64,000 nucleotides of DNA from Dyadobacter jiangsuensis. GTDB taxonomy: Bacteria; Bacteroidota; Bacteroidia; Cytophagales; Spirosomataceae. How positions within the stretch are numbered: the first letter of the stretch is position 1; each line of letters begins with the position of its first letter. The DNA lies in the NCBI RefSeq assembly GCF_003014695.1, contig NZ_PYAS01000023.1:17237-81236 (forward strand). Direction: 5' to 3'. Positions 1 through 8,240 of this stretch are shown one piece after another. Position numbers and translations under genes: made by a program. The notes beneath the pieces were generated by a model. That model was not told where the DNA came from, did no database searches, and saw nothing but the letters and a program-made list of their open reading frames with translations.

Positions 1-102
1 CGACTGACCGCCGACCGCCGAGTGCCTGAAAAAGCGGATGTCCGATGAACGGGCATCCGCTTTTTCATATTGATACAATGATCGGCGGTCGGTCGTCAGT
101 GG
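1..102. repeat. Imperfect inverted repeat flanking a hairpin
   Basis: Bases 1-20 and 83-102 are reverse complements at 17 of 20 positions, with a GC-rich ACCGCCGACCGCCG-like core. They enclose the terminator hairpin at 29-65. The right arm runs into the 3' end of the minus-strand gene and supplies its stop codon at 96-98. It looks like a REP/palindromic intergenic element; that interpretation is inferred. Confidence 0.5.
29..65. terminator. Rho-independent terminator, probably bidirectional
   Basis: A 12-bp stem (29-40 pairing with 54-65) has A-rich and T-rich ends on both sides, so it can serve both the minus-strand gene ending at 96 and a plus-strand gene left of the window. Confidence 0.7.
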
Positions 103-836
103 TCGGCAGTCAAATCCCCCTCAATAACCTCCTCCGGCACGATCTTCTCCTCTCCATAAAACGTCATATGCCGTGCGCCCTGGTAGTAGAACCAAATCGA
201 GAGCGACATCGGGATATGCGCGATATCGTTGTAATTGAACCAATCTCCGAAGCTGAATTTCAGTGCATGGAATCCCGCGGCTATCGCCCCCATGAGCGTG
301 GCGAGGAAGATATTCTTGCTGCCGGGATCCTTTTTCTTTTTGTAAACATAAATCTCGATCATGAAGAGCATCAGGAACAGTCCATAGAATGCGTGCACTT
401 CCACAACCCTGAAATCGAGCGTAATGAATGTGAGTACGAAGAATATTGTGAGCTCGACGTAGTTCAGCCAGCCCAGGATGAGGCCATTGCGCTGATGCAG
501 CAGCGGCTTGATATGCCATATTGCCGCGCGTTCGAACAACGCCACGGCGATCATACTCGCGAACCAGCCTGGTATTTTACCGACCTTGCCTGTGAGGTAC
601 AGGAAGCCATGTCCCAGAATTCCGCCGATAGCCGTTGCGATGGCCATGAAAAGGAAGAAATACTGGATTTGCTTATACATGCGATGCGCACGCCCGAGTT
701 TGTTGAGATGGAAAAAAGCGTAGATACACACAGCGGTCATCATCAGGCTCGACAGCACAGTCGACGGCTCCATAATGGTTATTCCGAATAAATTGATCTG
801 GTGGACTTTGCTAAAATCTATGACGACATCATTCAT
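96..836 (-). CDS. Polytopic membrane protein (DUF6962-like)
   Basis: A 246-residue integral membrane protein with about seven hydrophobic segments separated by short charged loops; no signal peptide, catalytic motif or metal-binding motif is visible. The N-terminal stretch with GITIMEPSTVLSS resembles DUF6962-type membrane proteins, but that assignment is from memory and tentative. It stands alone, with a terminator just beyond its stop. The last residues (TADH and the stop) are encoded inside the right arm of the 1-102 inverted repeat, so the repeat may have reshaped the C-terminus. The long plus-strand frame opposite it (45-791) lacks any protein-like composition and is treated as a shadow. 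Function is unknown. Confidence 0.85.
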   Translation of the reverse strand: MNDVVIDFSKVHQINLFGITIMEPSTVLSSLMMTAVCIYAFFHLNKLGRAHRMYKQIQYFFLFMAIATAIGGILGHGFLYLTGKVGKIPGWFASMIAVALFERAAIWHIKPLLHQRNGLILGWLNYVELTIFFVLTFITLDFRVVEVHAFYGLFLMLFMIEIYVYKKKKDPGSKNIFLATLMGAIAAGFHALKFSFGDWFNYNDIAHIPMSLSIWFYYQGARHMTFYGEEKIVPEEVIEGDLTADH

Positions 837-1156
837 GAACAGAAGAGTATGTTAGCTTATTGCGGGCGTTGCCGCTTGGTATTCGAACCTCAAAAGTACG
901 CACAAATAGGGCAGCAATCTGCATGATCGCTGTATAGAATGCCCTCTCCACCAAAATTGTACCACAAACAGGGCCCGACGGCTTTTGCCACGGGAGTTGT
1001 ACACCGTTTTCGGTTTGGTATCCTGAAAGTGCCGATTCGCAGATGAAAACGGGGTGGCTATCTATTATCAAATAATAAATACAAAGTATGTTTTTCCTTT
1101 GTATTGAGAATTGTATTTAAGTAGGATAGCGGCGAAAGCACCCTCTTTGAAAACTT
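837..1156. other. Intergenic region between divergent genes
   Basis: This 320-bp interval separates a minus-strand membrane protein from a plus-strand receptor and must hold both promoters. An 80-codon minus-strand frame (829-1071) overlaps the start of the membrane protein and shows no recognisable composition. The last 80 bases are AT-rich. No clear bacteroidal promoter or RNA gene was identified. Confidence 0.5.
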
Positions 1157-3646
1157 ATGGAAACCATGAAGAATCCCTTACTATCAGCAGTCAGATTTGT
1201 CGTTTTGACCCTGTTTCTGGCTATTGCAGCCAACCAATCCTTCGCGCAAGCTCCTACGCAGGGCAACTCCAAAATTTCCGGAATTGTACTCGATTCAGCC
1301 GCAGCGAAAGGCGTGGAGTTTGCCAGTATTGCATTATTCAATGTCGCTGATAACAAGGCGATTGACGGTACCACCGCTGACGAGACCGGCAAGTTCGCCA
1401 TTTCGAAAGTGGCGCCGGGTTCGTATAAACTGATGATTTCCTTCATTGGCTACCAGGACAAGGCCGTGAATGTGAAAGTGGAAAAAGGCAAGGACGTGGA
1501 GCTGGGATCGATTCAGCTGGCTTCGAGCGTGCAGAATTTGCAGGAGGTGACCATTACCGGTGAAAAGTCGCTGATCGAAGAGAAGGTTGACAGAATGGTT
1601 TTCAATGCGGAAAAGGATATTACCTCCAAAGGTGGCGATGCTTCGGACCTGCTGCGGAAGGTGCCCATGCTTTCGGTAGACCTGGATGGTAATGTGTCGC
1701 TGCGCGGAAGCTCGAATATCAAGGTTTTGATCAATAATAAACCTTCTACCATTATCGCGGCTAACGTAGCCGATGCCTTGAAGCAGATTCCGGCGGATAT
1801 GATCAAGTCGGTGGAGGTAATCACTTCGCCTTCGGCTAAATACGATGCGGAGGGCTCAGGCGGTATTATCAATATCATTACCAAAAAGAATAACCTGCAA
1901 GGCCTGACGCTGAATATCGATTCGGGCGTGGGTAACCGGGGTTCGAACCTGGGCCTGAATGGAAGCTACCGCAAAGGCAAGATGGGTTTCACGCTGGGTG
2001 GTTTTGGCCGTGCATTCTATAACAAGGCTACATCGGTGCTCGATCAGACGACGTATTCAGGTAACAATTCATTTTTGACTAACCAAAGTTCGACTGCGAA
2101 AGACAGAGGCTTGTTCGGGCAGTATTCACTGGGCTGGGATTATGATTTGGGTAAAAACCAGGCATTATCCGCAGGCTTGCGCTATGGAACGCGGAACTTT
2201 CTTCAAAAGCAGGATCTGACCATCAATCAATACGAAAACAGCATCCTTAATAACAGCTCGCTGCGAAAGGTGGATCGCAAAGATCTTTCGGGAACCGTTG
2301 ATTTCAATATCGATTACATCCGTACATTCAAGCCGCAGCAGGAGTGGAGTATTTCTACCTTGTACAGCCGCACCGGCCTGACCAACAACTTCAATACCGA
2401 CATCCTGAATGAATCCGGTGCGGTAGACAGCAAGCTTAAAAACGAAAACAAAAACCAGAACTCTGAACTGACGCTCCAAACGGATTACCAGACGCCGCTG
2501 GGCAAAAACCAATTGCTGGAATTCGGGGCGAAAGGGATTTTCAGAACTGTGGATAGCGATTTTAAATACCTTACGGCCGGAGAATCTGGGAATTTTGTGT
2601 TGAGCAGTACCAATCCGTCCGGTGTTTTGAACTATAAGCAGAATGTAGCAGCAGGGTATTTCTCCTACACACTTTCTACCAAAAATAAATACACATTCAA
2701 GCTGGGTACCCGCTATGAATACACGGGAATTACCGCCGACATGGGGGACAACAAGCCTATCGACATTCCTGCATACGGAAACCTGGTGCCTAGCATCAAC
2801 GTGTCGAAGGCGCTCTCGGGCAGCACTACTTTGAAAGCGGCTTACAACCGACGCATTCAACGCCCGGGTATTCAGCAGCTGAACCCGAACGTGAACCTCT
2901 CGAACCCGCAGAGCATCAGCACCGGTAATCCGGCTTTGAGCCCTGAACTGACGGACAACTTTGAGCTCGGATTGAGTACCAACATTAAGAAGACTTATAT
3001 CAATGCATCGGTTTTCGCACGGCAGACCAACAACTCTATCACGCAAGTGCGCATGGCCGTGGATACCCTGCAGGGCGCGATTGTGACCACTTATGAAAAC
3101 ATTGGCAAGCAACGCGCATATGGTGCGAATATCTTCGCAAACGTGTACCTGACGCCCAAATGGACGCTGAACGGAAGCGTCGACATCCTGCATTCGTACC
3201 TCGAAGGCCAAACAACCGGCCTGGATGGTACTTCGGTAGGCATCAGTAACTCCGGTTTTAACTATGGCGGACGGTTGATGTCGCAGATTTCGCTGCGAAA
3301 TGGCTGGGGATTGCAGGCATTCGGTTTCTACCGTGGCAAGGAGATCCAGTTGCAGGGGACGCGCACCGGCTTCTACATGTACTCCCTAGGGTTCAAAAAG
3401 GATATTGCTAACAAGAAAGGCAGCATTGGTTTCGGCGCGGAGAACTTCCTGACGAAAGGAGTGCGGTTCACGTCCGACCTGACTTCGCCGCAGTTCGTGC
3501 AAACCGGCACTACACAGCTTTACAACCGCAACTTCAAGATAACGTTCAGCTATTCCATTGGTAAGATGAGCTTCAATGCACCTAAGAAGAAAACCAAGTC
3601 GGTTAACAATACGGATGTTGTAGGAGGCGGCGGCCAGCAAAACTAG
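1157..3646 (+). CDS. TonB-dependent receptor, outer-membrane beta-barrel family
   Basis: An 829-residue outer-membrane receptor. Residues about 1-30 are a signal peptide ending in SFAQA; an internal ATG three codons in is an equally good start. Residues 40-115 form a carboxypeptidase-regulatory-like beta-sandwich, typical of Bacteroidota receptors. Residues 140-235 are a plug domain containing LRGSSNIKVLINNKPS and GSGGIINIITKK. The remainder is an alternating beta-barrel of the OMP_b-brl_3 type. No SusD-like partner, sigma/anti-sigma pair or transport enzyme is adjacent, so the substrate cannot be named. The C-terminal tail is rich in lysine, glycine and asparagine rather than ending in a typical barrel aromatic residue. 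A hairpin terminator follows 20 bases after the stop. Confidence 0.93.
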   Translation: METMKNPLLSAVRFVVLTLFLAIAANQSFAQAPTQGNSKISGIVLDSAAAKGVEFASIALFNVADNKAIDGTTADETGKFAISKVAPGSYKLMISFIGYQDKAVNVKVEKGKDVELGSIQLASSVQNLQEVTITGEKSLIEEKVDRMVFNAEKDITSKGGDASDLLRKVPMLSVDLDGNVSLRGSSNIKVLINNKPSTIIAANVADALKQIPADMIKSVEVITSPSAKYDAEGSGGIINIITKKNNLQGLTLNIDSGVGNRGSNLGLNGSYRKGKMGFTLGGFGRAFYNKATSVLDQTTYSGNNSFLTNQSSTAKDRGLFGQYSLGWDYDLGKNQALSAGLRYGTRNFLQKQDLTINQYENSILNNSSLRKVDRKDLSGTVDFNIDYIRTFKPQQEWSISTLYSRTGLTNNFNTDILNESGAVDSKLKNENKNQNSELTLQTDYQTPLGKNQLLEFGAKGIFRTVDSDFKYLTAGESGNFVLSSTNPSGVLNYKQNVAAGYFSYTLSTKNKYTFKLGTRYEYTGITADMGDNKPIDIPAYGNLVPSINVSKALSGSTTLKAAYNRRIQRPGIQQLNPNVNLSNPQSISTGNPALSPELTDNFELGLSTNIKKTYINASVFARQTNNSITQVRMAVDTLQGAIVTTYENIGKQRAYGANIFANVYLTPKWTLNGSVDILHSYLEGQTTGLDGTSVGISNSGFNYGGRLMSQISLRNGWGLQAFGFYRGKEIQLQGTRTGFYMYSLGFKKDIANKKGSIGFGAENFLTKGVRFTSDLTSPQFVQTGTTQLYNRNFKITFSYSIGKMSFNAPKKKTKSVNNTDVVGGGGQQN

Positions 3647-3666
3647 ATTTGCGATGCTGTTGCCGT

Positions 3667-3698
3667 AGCGCAGGGGCTTTGGCCTCTGCGCTTTTTTT
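3667..3698 (+). terminator. Rho-independent terminator after the TonB receptor
   Basis: A GC-rich stem of about 10 bp with one G-T pair (AGCGCAGGGGC against GGCCTCTGCGCT) is followed directly by seven T residues. Confidence 0.8.
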
Positions 3699-3755
3699 GT
3701 GTGTACATTGCGAAACAGATATTACACAGCGCACTTTTTCGTTAATATAAAAAGA

Positions 3756-3763
3756 TATTTTTG
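3756..3763 (+). promoter_or_regulatory. Possible bacteroidal -7 element
   Basis: TATTTTTG fits the Bacteroidota -7 consensus TAnnTTTG and lies 47 bases before the start at 3810. The -33 element is not convincing; only a run of T residues is found at 3735-3739. Confidence 0.35.
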
Positions 3764-3809
3764 TATTTTCTAAATACATTGATACCTTGGGAATGTTAAT
3801 CATCAATCC

Positions 3810-4511
3810 ATGAAGTGGTCATTTGTTATTCAGCAGAAGGTTAAAGCTGCGTTTTTGTTGGGAGGGATCATGGCATTGATCGTTGGCGGAACATTAATTT
3901 CCCGTTATAATGTGGAAGGGATCGACGAATCGTTCTCATCCATTTACAAAGACCGCCTCGTTCCGGCAACCACGATTTTGTATCTCACGGAAAATCTGTA
4001 CCGGAAGCGTCTTTCGCTTGAAAATTACCTCTATTCGGAAGCGCAGCAGCCGCCCGCGCACGTGAAGGCGTTGCTGCGCGCGCACGACCGCAGCATCGAT
4101 TCGCTGATCCGGTTGTTTGAAAAGACGTACCTGGTGGACGAGGAAGCGAAAAGTCTCGAAGGGTTCAAAAATCAGATAGGGCAATACGCCAGGCTGGAAA
4201 GCCAGGTGCTTGCATTGTGTGCGGCCGGATCGTTTGCCGAGGCGAAGCAATTGTTTTCAGCACCGGGCAACACAACTTTCGAAAGCACGATTTTGAACCT
4301 GAATGAGCTGGCGGGTATTCAGTCGACGATCGGGAAAGACCTGGTGAAGGCGTCGAAAGTGAATGTGGCAAGCTTTGGTATCATCTCCTTTCTGCAAATC
4401 TCCCTTGCGATCATAACAGGCCTGGTGGTGATTGTGCTGATCCGTAACTCGCAGATCATCCAGAAGCCCAGGACGAACAGCAATAAAAGCCAATATTTTA
4501 ACCTAAACTGA
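3810..4511 (+). CDS. Membrane protein with four-helix-bundle (MCP-type) sensor domain
   Basis: A 233-residue protein with one transmembrane helix at residues about 13-31, a long helical extracytoplasmic region (35-185) resembling the four-helix-bundle ligand-binding domain of chemoreceptors, and a second transmembrane helix near 188-212. Only about 20 polar residues follow, so there is no HAMP, methyl-accepting, kinase or cyclase output domain. It is therefore either a stand-alone sensor or scaffold, or a truncated receptor; the orderly stop and the following terminator favour an intact short gene. It has its own promoter-like element and neighbours on other functions, so no partner is evident. 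Confidence 0.8.
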   Translation: MKWSFVIQQKVKAAFLLGGIMALIVGGTLISRYNVEGIDESFSSIYKDRLVPATTILYLTENLYRKRLSLENYLYSEAQQPPAHVKALLRAHDRSIDSLIRLFEKTYLVDEEAKSLEGFKNQIGQYARLESQVLALCAAGSFAEAKQLFSAPGNTTFESTILNLNELAGIQSTIGKDLVKASKVNVASFGIISFLQISLAIITGLVVIVLIRNSQIIQKPRTNSNKSQYFNLN

Positions 4512-4529
4512 TAAAGGAACGCTCAAAAA

Positions 4530-4566
4530 ATAAAAGGTCGGGGTTTCCCGACCTTTTATTTTTTAT
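4530..4566. terminator. Bidirectional terminator between convergent genes
   Basis: A 14-bp perfect stem (AATAAAAGGTCGGG with its complement, TTT loop) is bordered by A and T runs. It lies between the stop at 4511 and the convergent stop at 4580. Confidence 0.85.
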
Positions 4567-4579
4567 GAATGACAATGAA

Positions 4580-5131
4580 TTACTGGTTCACTTTACGTCC
4601 TTTCAATGTCTCTCTCTGGTTTTTAACCTGTTTCAACAAATCCTTTTTCACAAAAAGACGAGCACCATTACCGCCTTGCAGGTCGAAAGTGCGCTCTTTA
4701 TAATCGAATTTGTTGTTGGGAAGCACGTCGAGGAAGTAGTTCTGGCCGCTTAGGTTGAACTTCATGCCCTTCGTATCCTGCTGGGTATCGTCCCACGAAA
4801 CGTTGACCGTGCCATCGCCGGTACTTAATGCAACGCCCGGTGTGAATGGCAGTACATTGATCGTTTGAATGCTTTTTCCGTTACTCATCGTGATTTGTCC
4901 TTCCGGATTTACCTTGATATCGTTCGGATCGGTAACCTCGCGACGGATGTTGATGGACTTATCGTTGAAGAACTGGACTTTCGTGAGAGAAATATTGGCA
5001 GCTTCCAGATCGCGACGAAGGTCTTCGGTAAAAACAGTGTAATTCGAAAGAGGAACGGAGTTCATGGTGGTGCAGGCAGAGAACCCGCTGATAAAGAATA
5101 CTCCTACAAAAAGTTTTTTAATCAGATTCAT
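4580..5131 (-). CDS. Lipoprotein of unknown function
   Basis: A 183-residue protein with a lipoprotein signal peptide: a lysine-containing N-terminus, a hydrophobic core and the lipobox FSAC, so Cys20 would be lipidated. The mature part alternates short beta strands with charged turns and has no enzymatic motif I recognise. A basic C-terminal segment (KKDLLKQVKNQRETLKGRK) is notable. It converges on the four-helix-bundle gene across a shared terminator and diverges from htpG. It is probably anchored in the outer membrane or the periplasmic face of the inner membrane. Confidence 0.85.
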   Translation of the reverse strand: MNLIKKLFVGVFFISGFSACTTMNSVPLSNYTVFTEDLRRDLEAANISLTKVQFFNDKSINIRREVTDPNDIKVNPEGQITMSNGKSIQTINVLPFTPGVALSTGDGTVNVSWDDTQQDTKGMKFNLSGQNYFLDVLPNNKFDYKERTFDLQGGNGARLFVKKDLLKQVKNQRETLKGRKVNQ

Positions 5132-5372
5132 GTCAGAAATTGGTGTTCGGCGGAACTGGTTTGGTGATTTTAGTTGAGTTGTTTACCGGTCGCAATATTA
5201 GTAAAAAAGCCTTTCACATACCAGCCGATTGAGCTTTCGTACCACTGGGTAGGGGAGTACTGACAATGTGTCAGCCGGTATGCGTTTTGATTGTAATTGG
5301 AACGCATATTTTTGGCGCGTATTGCAAAGGGAAATTACATTCTTAAAATATAAAACAAACGATAGCATAACT

Positions 5373-7202
5373 ATGGAATCAGTGATTCAGGAAAAAGGGA
5401 ATTTGAGCATTCATACCGAGAATATCTTTCCGATTATCAAGAAATTCCTTTATTCGGACCACGAAATCTTTTTGAGGGAGCTCGTTTCCAATGCGGTGGA
5501 CGCGTCGCAGAAGATCAAAAAGCTGGCTTCCTACGGCGAATACAATGGCGAGCTCGGCGATTTGAAAGTGGTTGTCAAGCTGGACAAAGATGCCAAAACG
5601 ATCACGATCAGTGACAACGGTATCGGTATGACAGCCGACGAGATCAAAAAATACATTAACCAGATCGCATTCTCCGGCGCTACCGAGTTTGTAGAAAAAT
5701 ATAAAGATAAAGGCGAGGGCGACAAAGGTATTATCGGTCACTTCGGTCTGGGTTTCTACTCGGCTTACATGGTGGCCCAGAATGTGGAAATCATTACCAA
5801 GTCCTACAAGGAAGGATCTGAACCTGTTCGCTGGGAATGCGACGGTTCGACGGAGTTTGAAATTTCTTCCGTAGAAAAAGAAGAGCGTGGAACGGACATT
5901 ATCCTGCACGTGGCGGAAGATTCCGAAGAATTCCTGGACGAGCATCGCCTGCGTGGTATCCTGGAAAAATACGGCAAGTTCCTGCCGATCGAAATCGAGT
6001 TTGAGGACAAGGTGATCAACAACCCAAGCCCGATCTGGACAAAAAGCCCGTCTGACCTGAAAGACGAAGATTACCTCGCGTTCTACAAAGAGCTTTACCC
6101 ATTCGGTGAAGACCCGCTTTTCTGGATCCATTTGAATGTGGATTATCCATTCAACCTGACCGGTGTGTTGTATTTCCCGAAGCTTCGTAACGATTTCTCA
6201 GGGCAGCGCGAGAAAATCCAGCTTTACAGCCGCCAGGTGTTTATTACCGACGAGGTGAAGGACATCGTTCCCGACTTCCTGCAACTGCTGCATGGTGTGA
6301 TCGACTCGCCGGATATTCCGTTGAACGTATCGCGCAGCTACCTGCAAGCGGATGGTAATGTGAAGAAAATCAACGGATACATTACGCGCAAAGTGGCTGA
6401 CAAGCTGCTGGAAATCTTCAAAAACGACCGCGAGGGCTTTGAGAAGAAGTTCGATGATATCGGTCTGTTCGTGAAGTATGGCATTATCAGTGACGATAAA
6501 TTCTATGAGAAAGCGAAGGATTTTTGCTTGTTGAAAAACACCGACGGTAAATACTTTACTTTCGAAGAGTACCGTGAACATATCAAGGAAAACCAGACCG
6601 ACAAGAATGAGTCACTCGTTTGGTTGTACACTACCGACGAGAAAAAACAGGATGCATTCATCCAATCAGCCAAAAAGCGTAGCTACGATGTGCTCGTGCT
6701 GAACAGCATGATCGATTCACACTTTATCAATGCGTTGGAGCAGAAGCTGGAAAAGATCAGCATCAAACGTGTCGATGCCGATACATTGGATAAATTGGTA
6801 GAGAAAGAAATGAAGCTGGAAAGCATTCTTTCTTCCGACGACCAGGAAAAGGTGAAGAAGGTATTCGAAGGCGTTTCGGAAAACAAAACGGCGCACATTC
6901 AGGTAGAAGCTATGCCGGTTGACGAACTGCCGGTTGTGATTACATTTCCCGAATTCATGCGCCGTATGACCGACATGCAGGCATCTTCGGGTCAGCGTTC
7001 GATGTTTGGTGATATGCCTTTGATGTACACGGTTTCGTTGAACTCCAACCACCCGCTGATCGGTAAAATCGCAGGTTCGGAGAATGAAGATGAGCAGAAA
7101 TCGCTGGCTAAGCAGGTTTACGACCTCGCGTTGCTGTCACAAGGAATGCTTTCGGGTAATGACCTCACTCAGTTTATCCAAAGGACTGTCAGTACTTTGT
7201 GA
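5373..7202 (+). CDS. htpG: Chaperone protein HtpG (Hsp90 family)
   Basis: A 609-residue cytosolic Hsp90 homologue, an ATP-dependent chaperone dimer. The open frame begins earlier at 5268, but the ATG at 5373 gives the canonical N-terminus (MESVIQEKGNLSIHTENIFP), so the first 35 codons are excluded. The GHKL ATPase domain carries NAVDAS, DNGIGMT and GHFGLGFYSAY; the middle domain includes LPLNVSRSYLQAD-like sequence, here IPLNVSRSYLQAD; the C-terminal dimerisation domain follows from about residue 480. The length matches the short Bacteroidota HtpG form. There is no linked heat-shock operon and no CIRCE element in the 240-base leader. A terminator follows the stop directly. Confidence 0.97.
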   Translation: MESVIQEKGNLSIHTENIFPIIKKFLYSDHEIFLRELVSNAVDASQKIKKLASYGEYNGELGDLKVVVKLDKDAKTITISDNGIGMTADEIKKYINQIAFSGATEFVEKYKDKGEGDKGIIGHFGLGFYSAYMVAQNVEIITKSYKEGSEPVRWECDGSTEFEISSVEKEERGTDIILHVAEDSEEFLDEHRLRGILEKYGKFLPIEIEFEDKVINNPSPIWTKSPSDLKDEDYLAFYKELYPFGEDPLFWIHLNVDYPFNLTGVLYFPKLRNDFSGQREKIQLYSRQVFITDEVKDIVPDFLQLLHGVIDSPDIPLNVSRSYLQADGNVKKINGYITRKVADKLLEIFKNDREGFEKKFDDIGLFVKYGIISDDKFYEKAKDFCLLKNTDGKYFTFEEYREHIKENQTDKNESLVWLYTTDEKKQDAFIQSAKKRSYDVLVLNSMIDSHFINALEQKLEKISIKRVDADTLDKLVEKEMKLESILSSDDQEKVKKVFEGVSENKTAHIQVEAMPVDELPVVITFPEFMRRMTDMQASSGQRSMFGDMPLMYTVSLNSNHPLIGKIAGSENEDEQKSLAKQVYDLALLSQGMLSGNDLTQFIQRTVSTL

Positions 7203-7221
7203 TAGAGATTAATATCGAATG

Positions 7222-7256
7222 GAAAAGCCGCTGTAACAAGCGGCTTTTCGTTTTTT
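7222..7256. terminator. Terminator between htpG and the convergent HhH gene
   Basis: An 11-bp perfect stem (GAAAAGCCGCT, 6-base loop, complement) is followed by a T run that enters the stop region of the minus-strand gene. Confidence 0.85.
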
Positions 7257-7773
7257 ATGATCTTCCTGAAATCAGTTTGTGTTTCAATCTTTCCAATTCT
7301 TCCCATTTCTGCTGCTTTGCCAGGCCAGCCTGTTGCGGCCAGGTCGACGGGTCGTGGAGCTGGTAACGAGGGCCGGCCTTTTTAAGAAAACTTGCAATGC
7401 GTAGCAGAGACGTTTCCATGAGCTGTTCATAGGTATGAATACCCTCTTTGTTCAAAATCTCCTCGATTTTAGGTCCTATTCCCTCAATGACTTTGAGGTC
7501 GTCGGGCGCGTGATCGGGGCTGATGGGGGGATAAACGGTTTTGTGAGCGTTGGTAGCAATCGGGTAATCCACTGTGGTGTTCGTTAAAGTCCGGTATTGA
7601 GCGAGTTCGTATTTCTTTTCCTCTATTAATTCCCGCAAGTTATCAATTCTCTTTTTGATAATCACTTTTGCAAGAAACCAACCGGCGACGGTGGCGGCGA
7701 TCAGCAGCACGGTGATTTCTGCAACCGCTACCGGAAGACTGTCGAGATCAAAAGTGATAGCCGTCAAGTTCAT
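7255..7773 (-). CDS. Membrane-anchored helix-hairpin-helix protein
   Basis: A 172-residue protein with an N-terminal transmembrane helix (about residues 16-40), a charged coiled-coil linker and a helix-hairpin-helix-like module around residues 90-125 (DDLKVIEGIGPKIEEILNKE). This matches the domain often appended to ribosomal-protein-like or NADH-dehydrogenase-like proteins in Bacteroidota and the DUF4332-type fold. The C-terminus (PSTWPQQAGLA, then charged helix) is typical of that family. It overlaps the upstream gene by four bases (ATGA), so translation is coupled. Whether the HhH module binds DNA at the membrane or acts in protein contacts is unknown. Confidence 0.85.
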   Translation of the reverse strand: MNLTAITFDLDSLPVAVAEITVLLIAATVAGWFLAKVIIKKRIDNLRELIEEKKYELAQYRTLTNTTVDYPIATNAHKTVYPPISPDHAPDDLKVIEGIGPKIEEILNKEGIHTYEQLMETSLLRIASFLKKAGPRYQLHDPSTWPQQAGLAKQQKWEELERLKHKLISGRS

Positions 7774-8123
7774 TGTTTCGTTTGATAGTAGGCCAACTCA
7801 CGGTGGATGCGGTTCAGTTTGTACCGCAGATCCCTTGTTTTTTTTACCTCATAAGCCCTGCCCAATATAAAGCCGATAATCAGCGCGACGCCGATCATAA
7901 TGGTGTGCTGCCAGAAATGCGTGAGCTCAACGTAGTAAGCAGGAAACCCGAAAGGGCGGAGGGTGAGATAAAGCTGGCCCCGCTGCGCGGACATTTCCGG
8001 TAATAGCGATTGTGAGCCGAATATCATGTCGCAAAACTGCCGGATTCTGCAAACATGCCAATAAATAGAACCTGCTATCCAGAATCCCAGGAACGTCCAC
8101 CAGAGCGCCTTGCTATTGAACAT
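7770..8123 (-). CDS. Small two-helix membrane protein
   Basis: A 117-residue membrane protein with an N-terminal hydrophobic helix (about residues 7-25), a periplasmic loop containing three cysteines in the vicinity of the first helix (HVCRIRQFCDM), and a second transmembrane helix at about 73-92 followed by a basic amphipathic tail. It overlaps the HhH gene by four bases and is surely co-transcribed. The N-terminus resembles that of some OmpA-family proteins in related bacteria, but no OmpA domain is present. No function can be assigned beyond a likely complex with the HhH partner. Confidence 0.75.
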   Translation of the reverse strand: MFNSKALWWTFLGFWIAGSIYWHVCRIRQFCDMIFGSQSLLPEMSAQRGQLYLTLRPFGFPAYYVELTHFWQHTIMIGVALIIGFILGRAYEVKKTRDLRYKLNRIHRELAYYQTKQ

Positions 8124-8207
8124 AAGGAACAGAGTTTGACGGATGTATGCTTTTACCTAAAAATAGGATTTCGTCAAATAATATCCAATAGGAGGGCTAA
8201 TAACGCA

Positions 8208-8237
8208 ATAAAGCCCGGACGTTAGCCCGGGCTTTAT
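8208..8237 (-). terminator. Terminator downstream of rho
   Basis: An 11-bp stem (ATAAAGCCCGG and complement, 8-base loop) lies immediately beyond the rho stop codon on the minus strand. Its T run is short. Confidence 0.7.
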
Positions 8238-8240
8238 GAG

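Noticed and set aside
45..791. 248-codon plus-strand frame opposite the membrane protein
   Set aside because: Composition is rich in His, Glu and Arg without domain features, and it mirrors the clear membrane protein on the other strand.
829..1071. 80-codon minus-strand frame
   Set aside because: It overlaps the start of the membrane-protein gene and has no recognisable features.
2165..3211. 348-codon minus-strand frame
   Set aside because: It lies entirely inside the TonB receptor gene and shows shadow-type composition (Arg, Val, His rich).
5268..5372. N-terminal extension of HtpG
   Set aside because: The 35 extra residues do not fit the family and the ATG at 5373 gives the canonical N-terminus.
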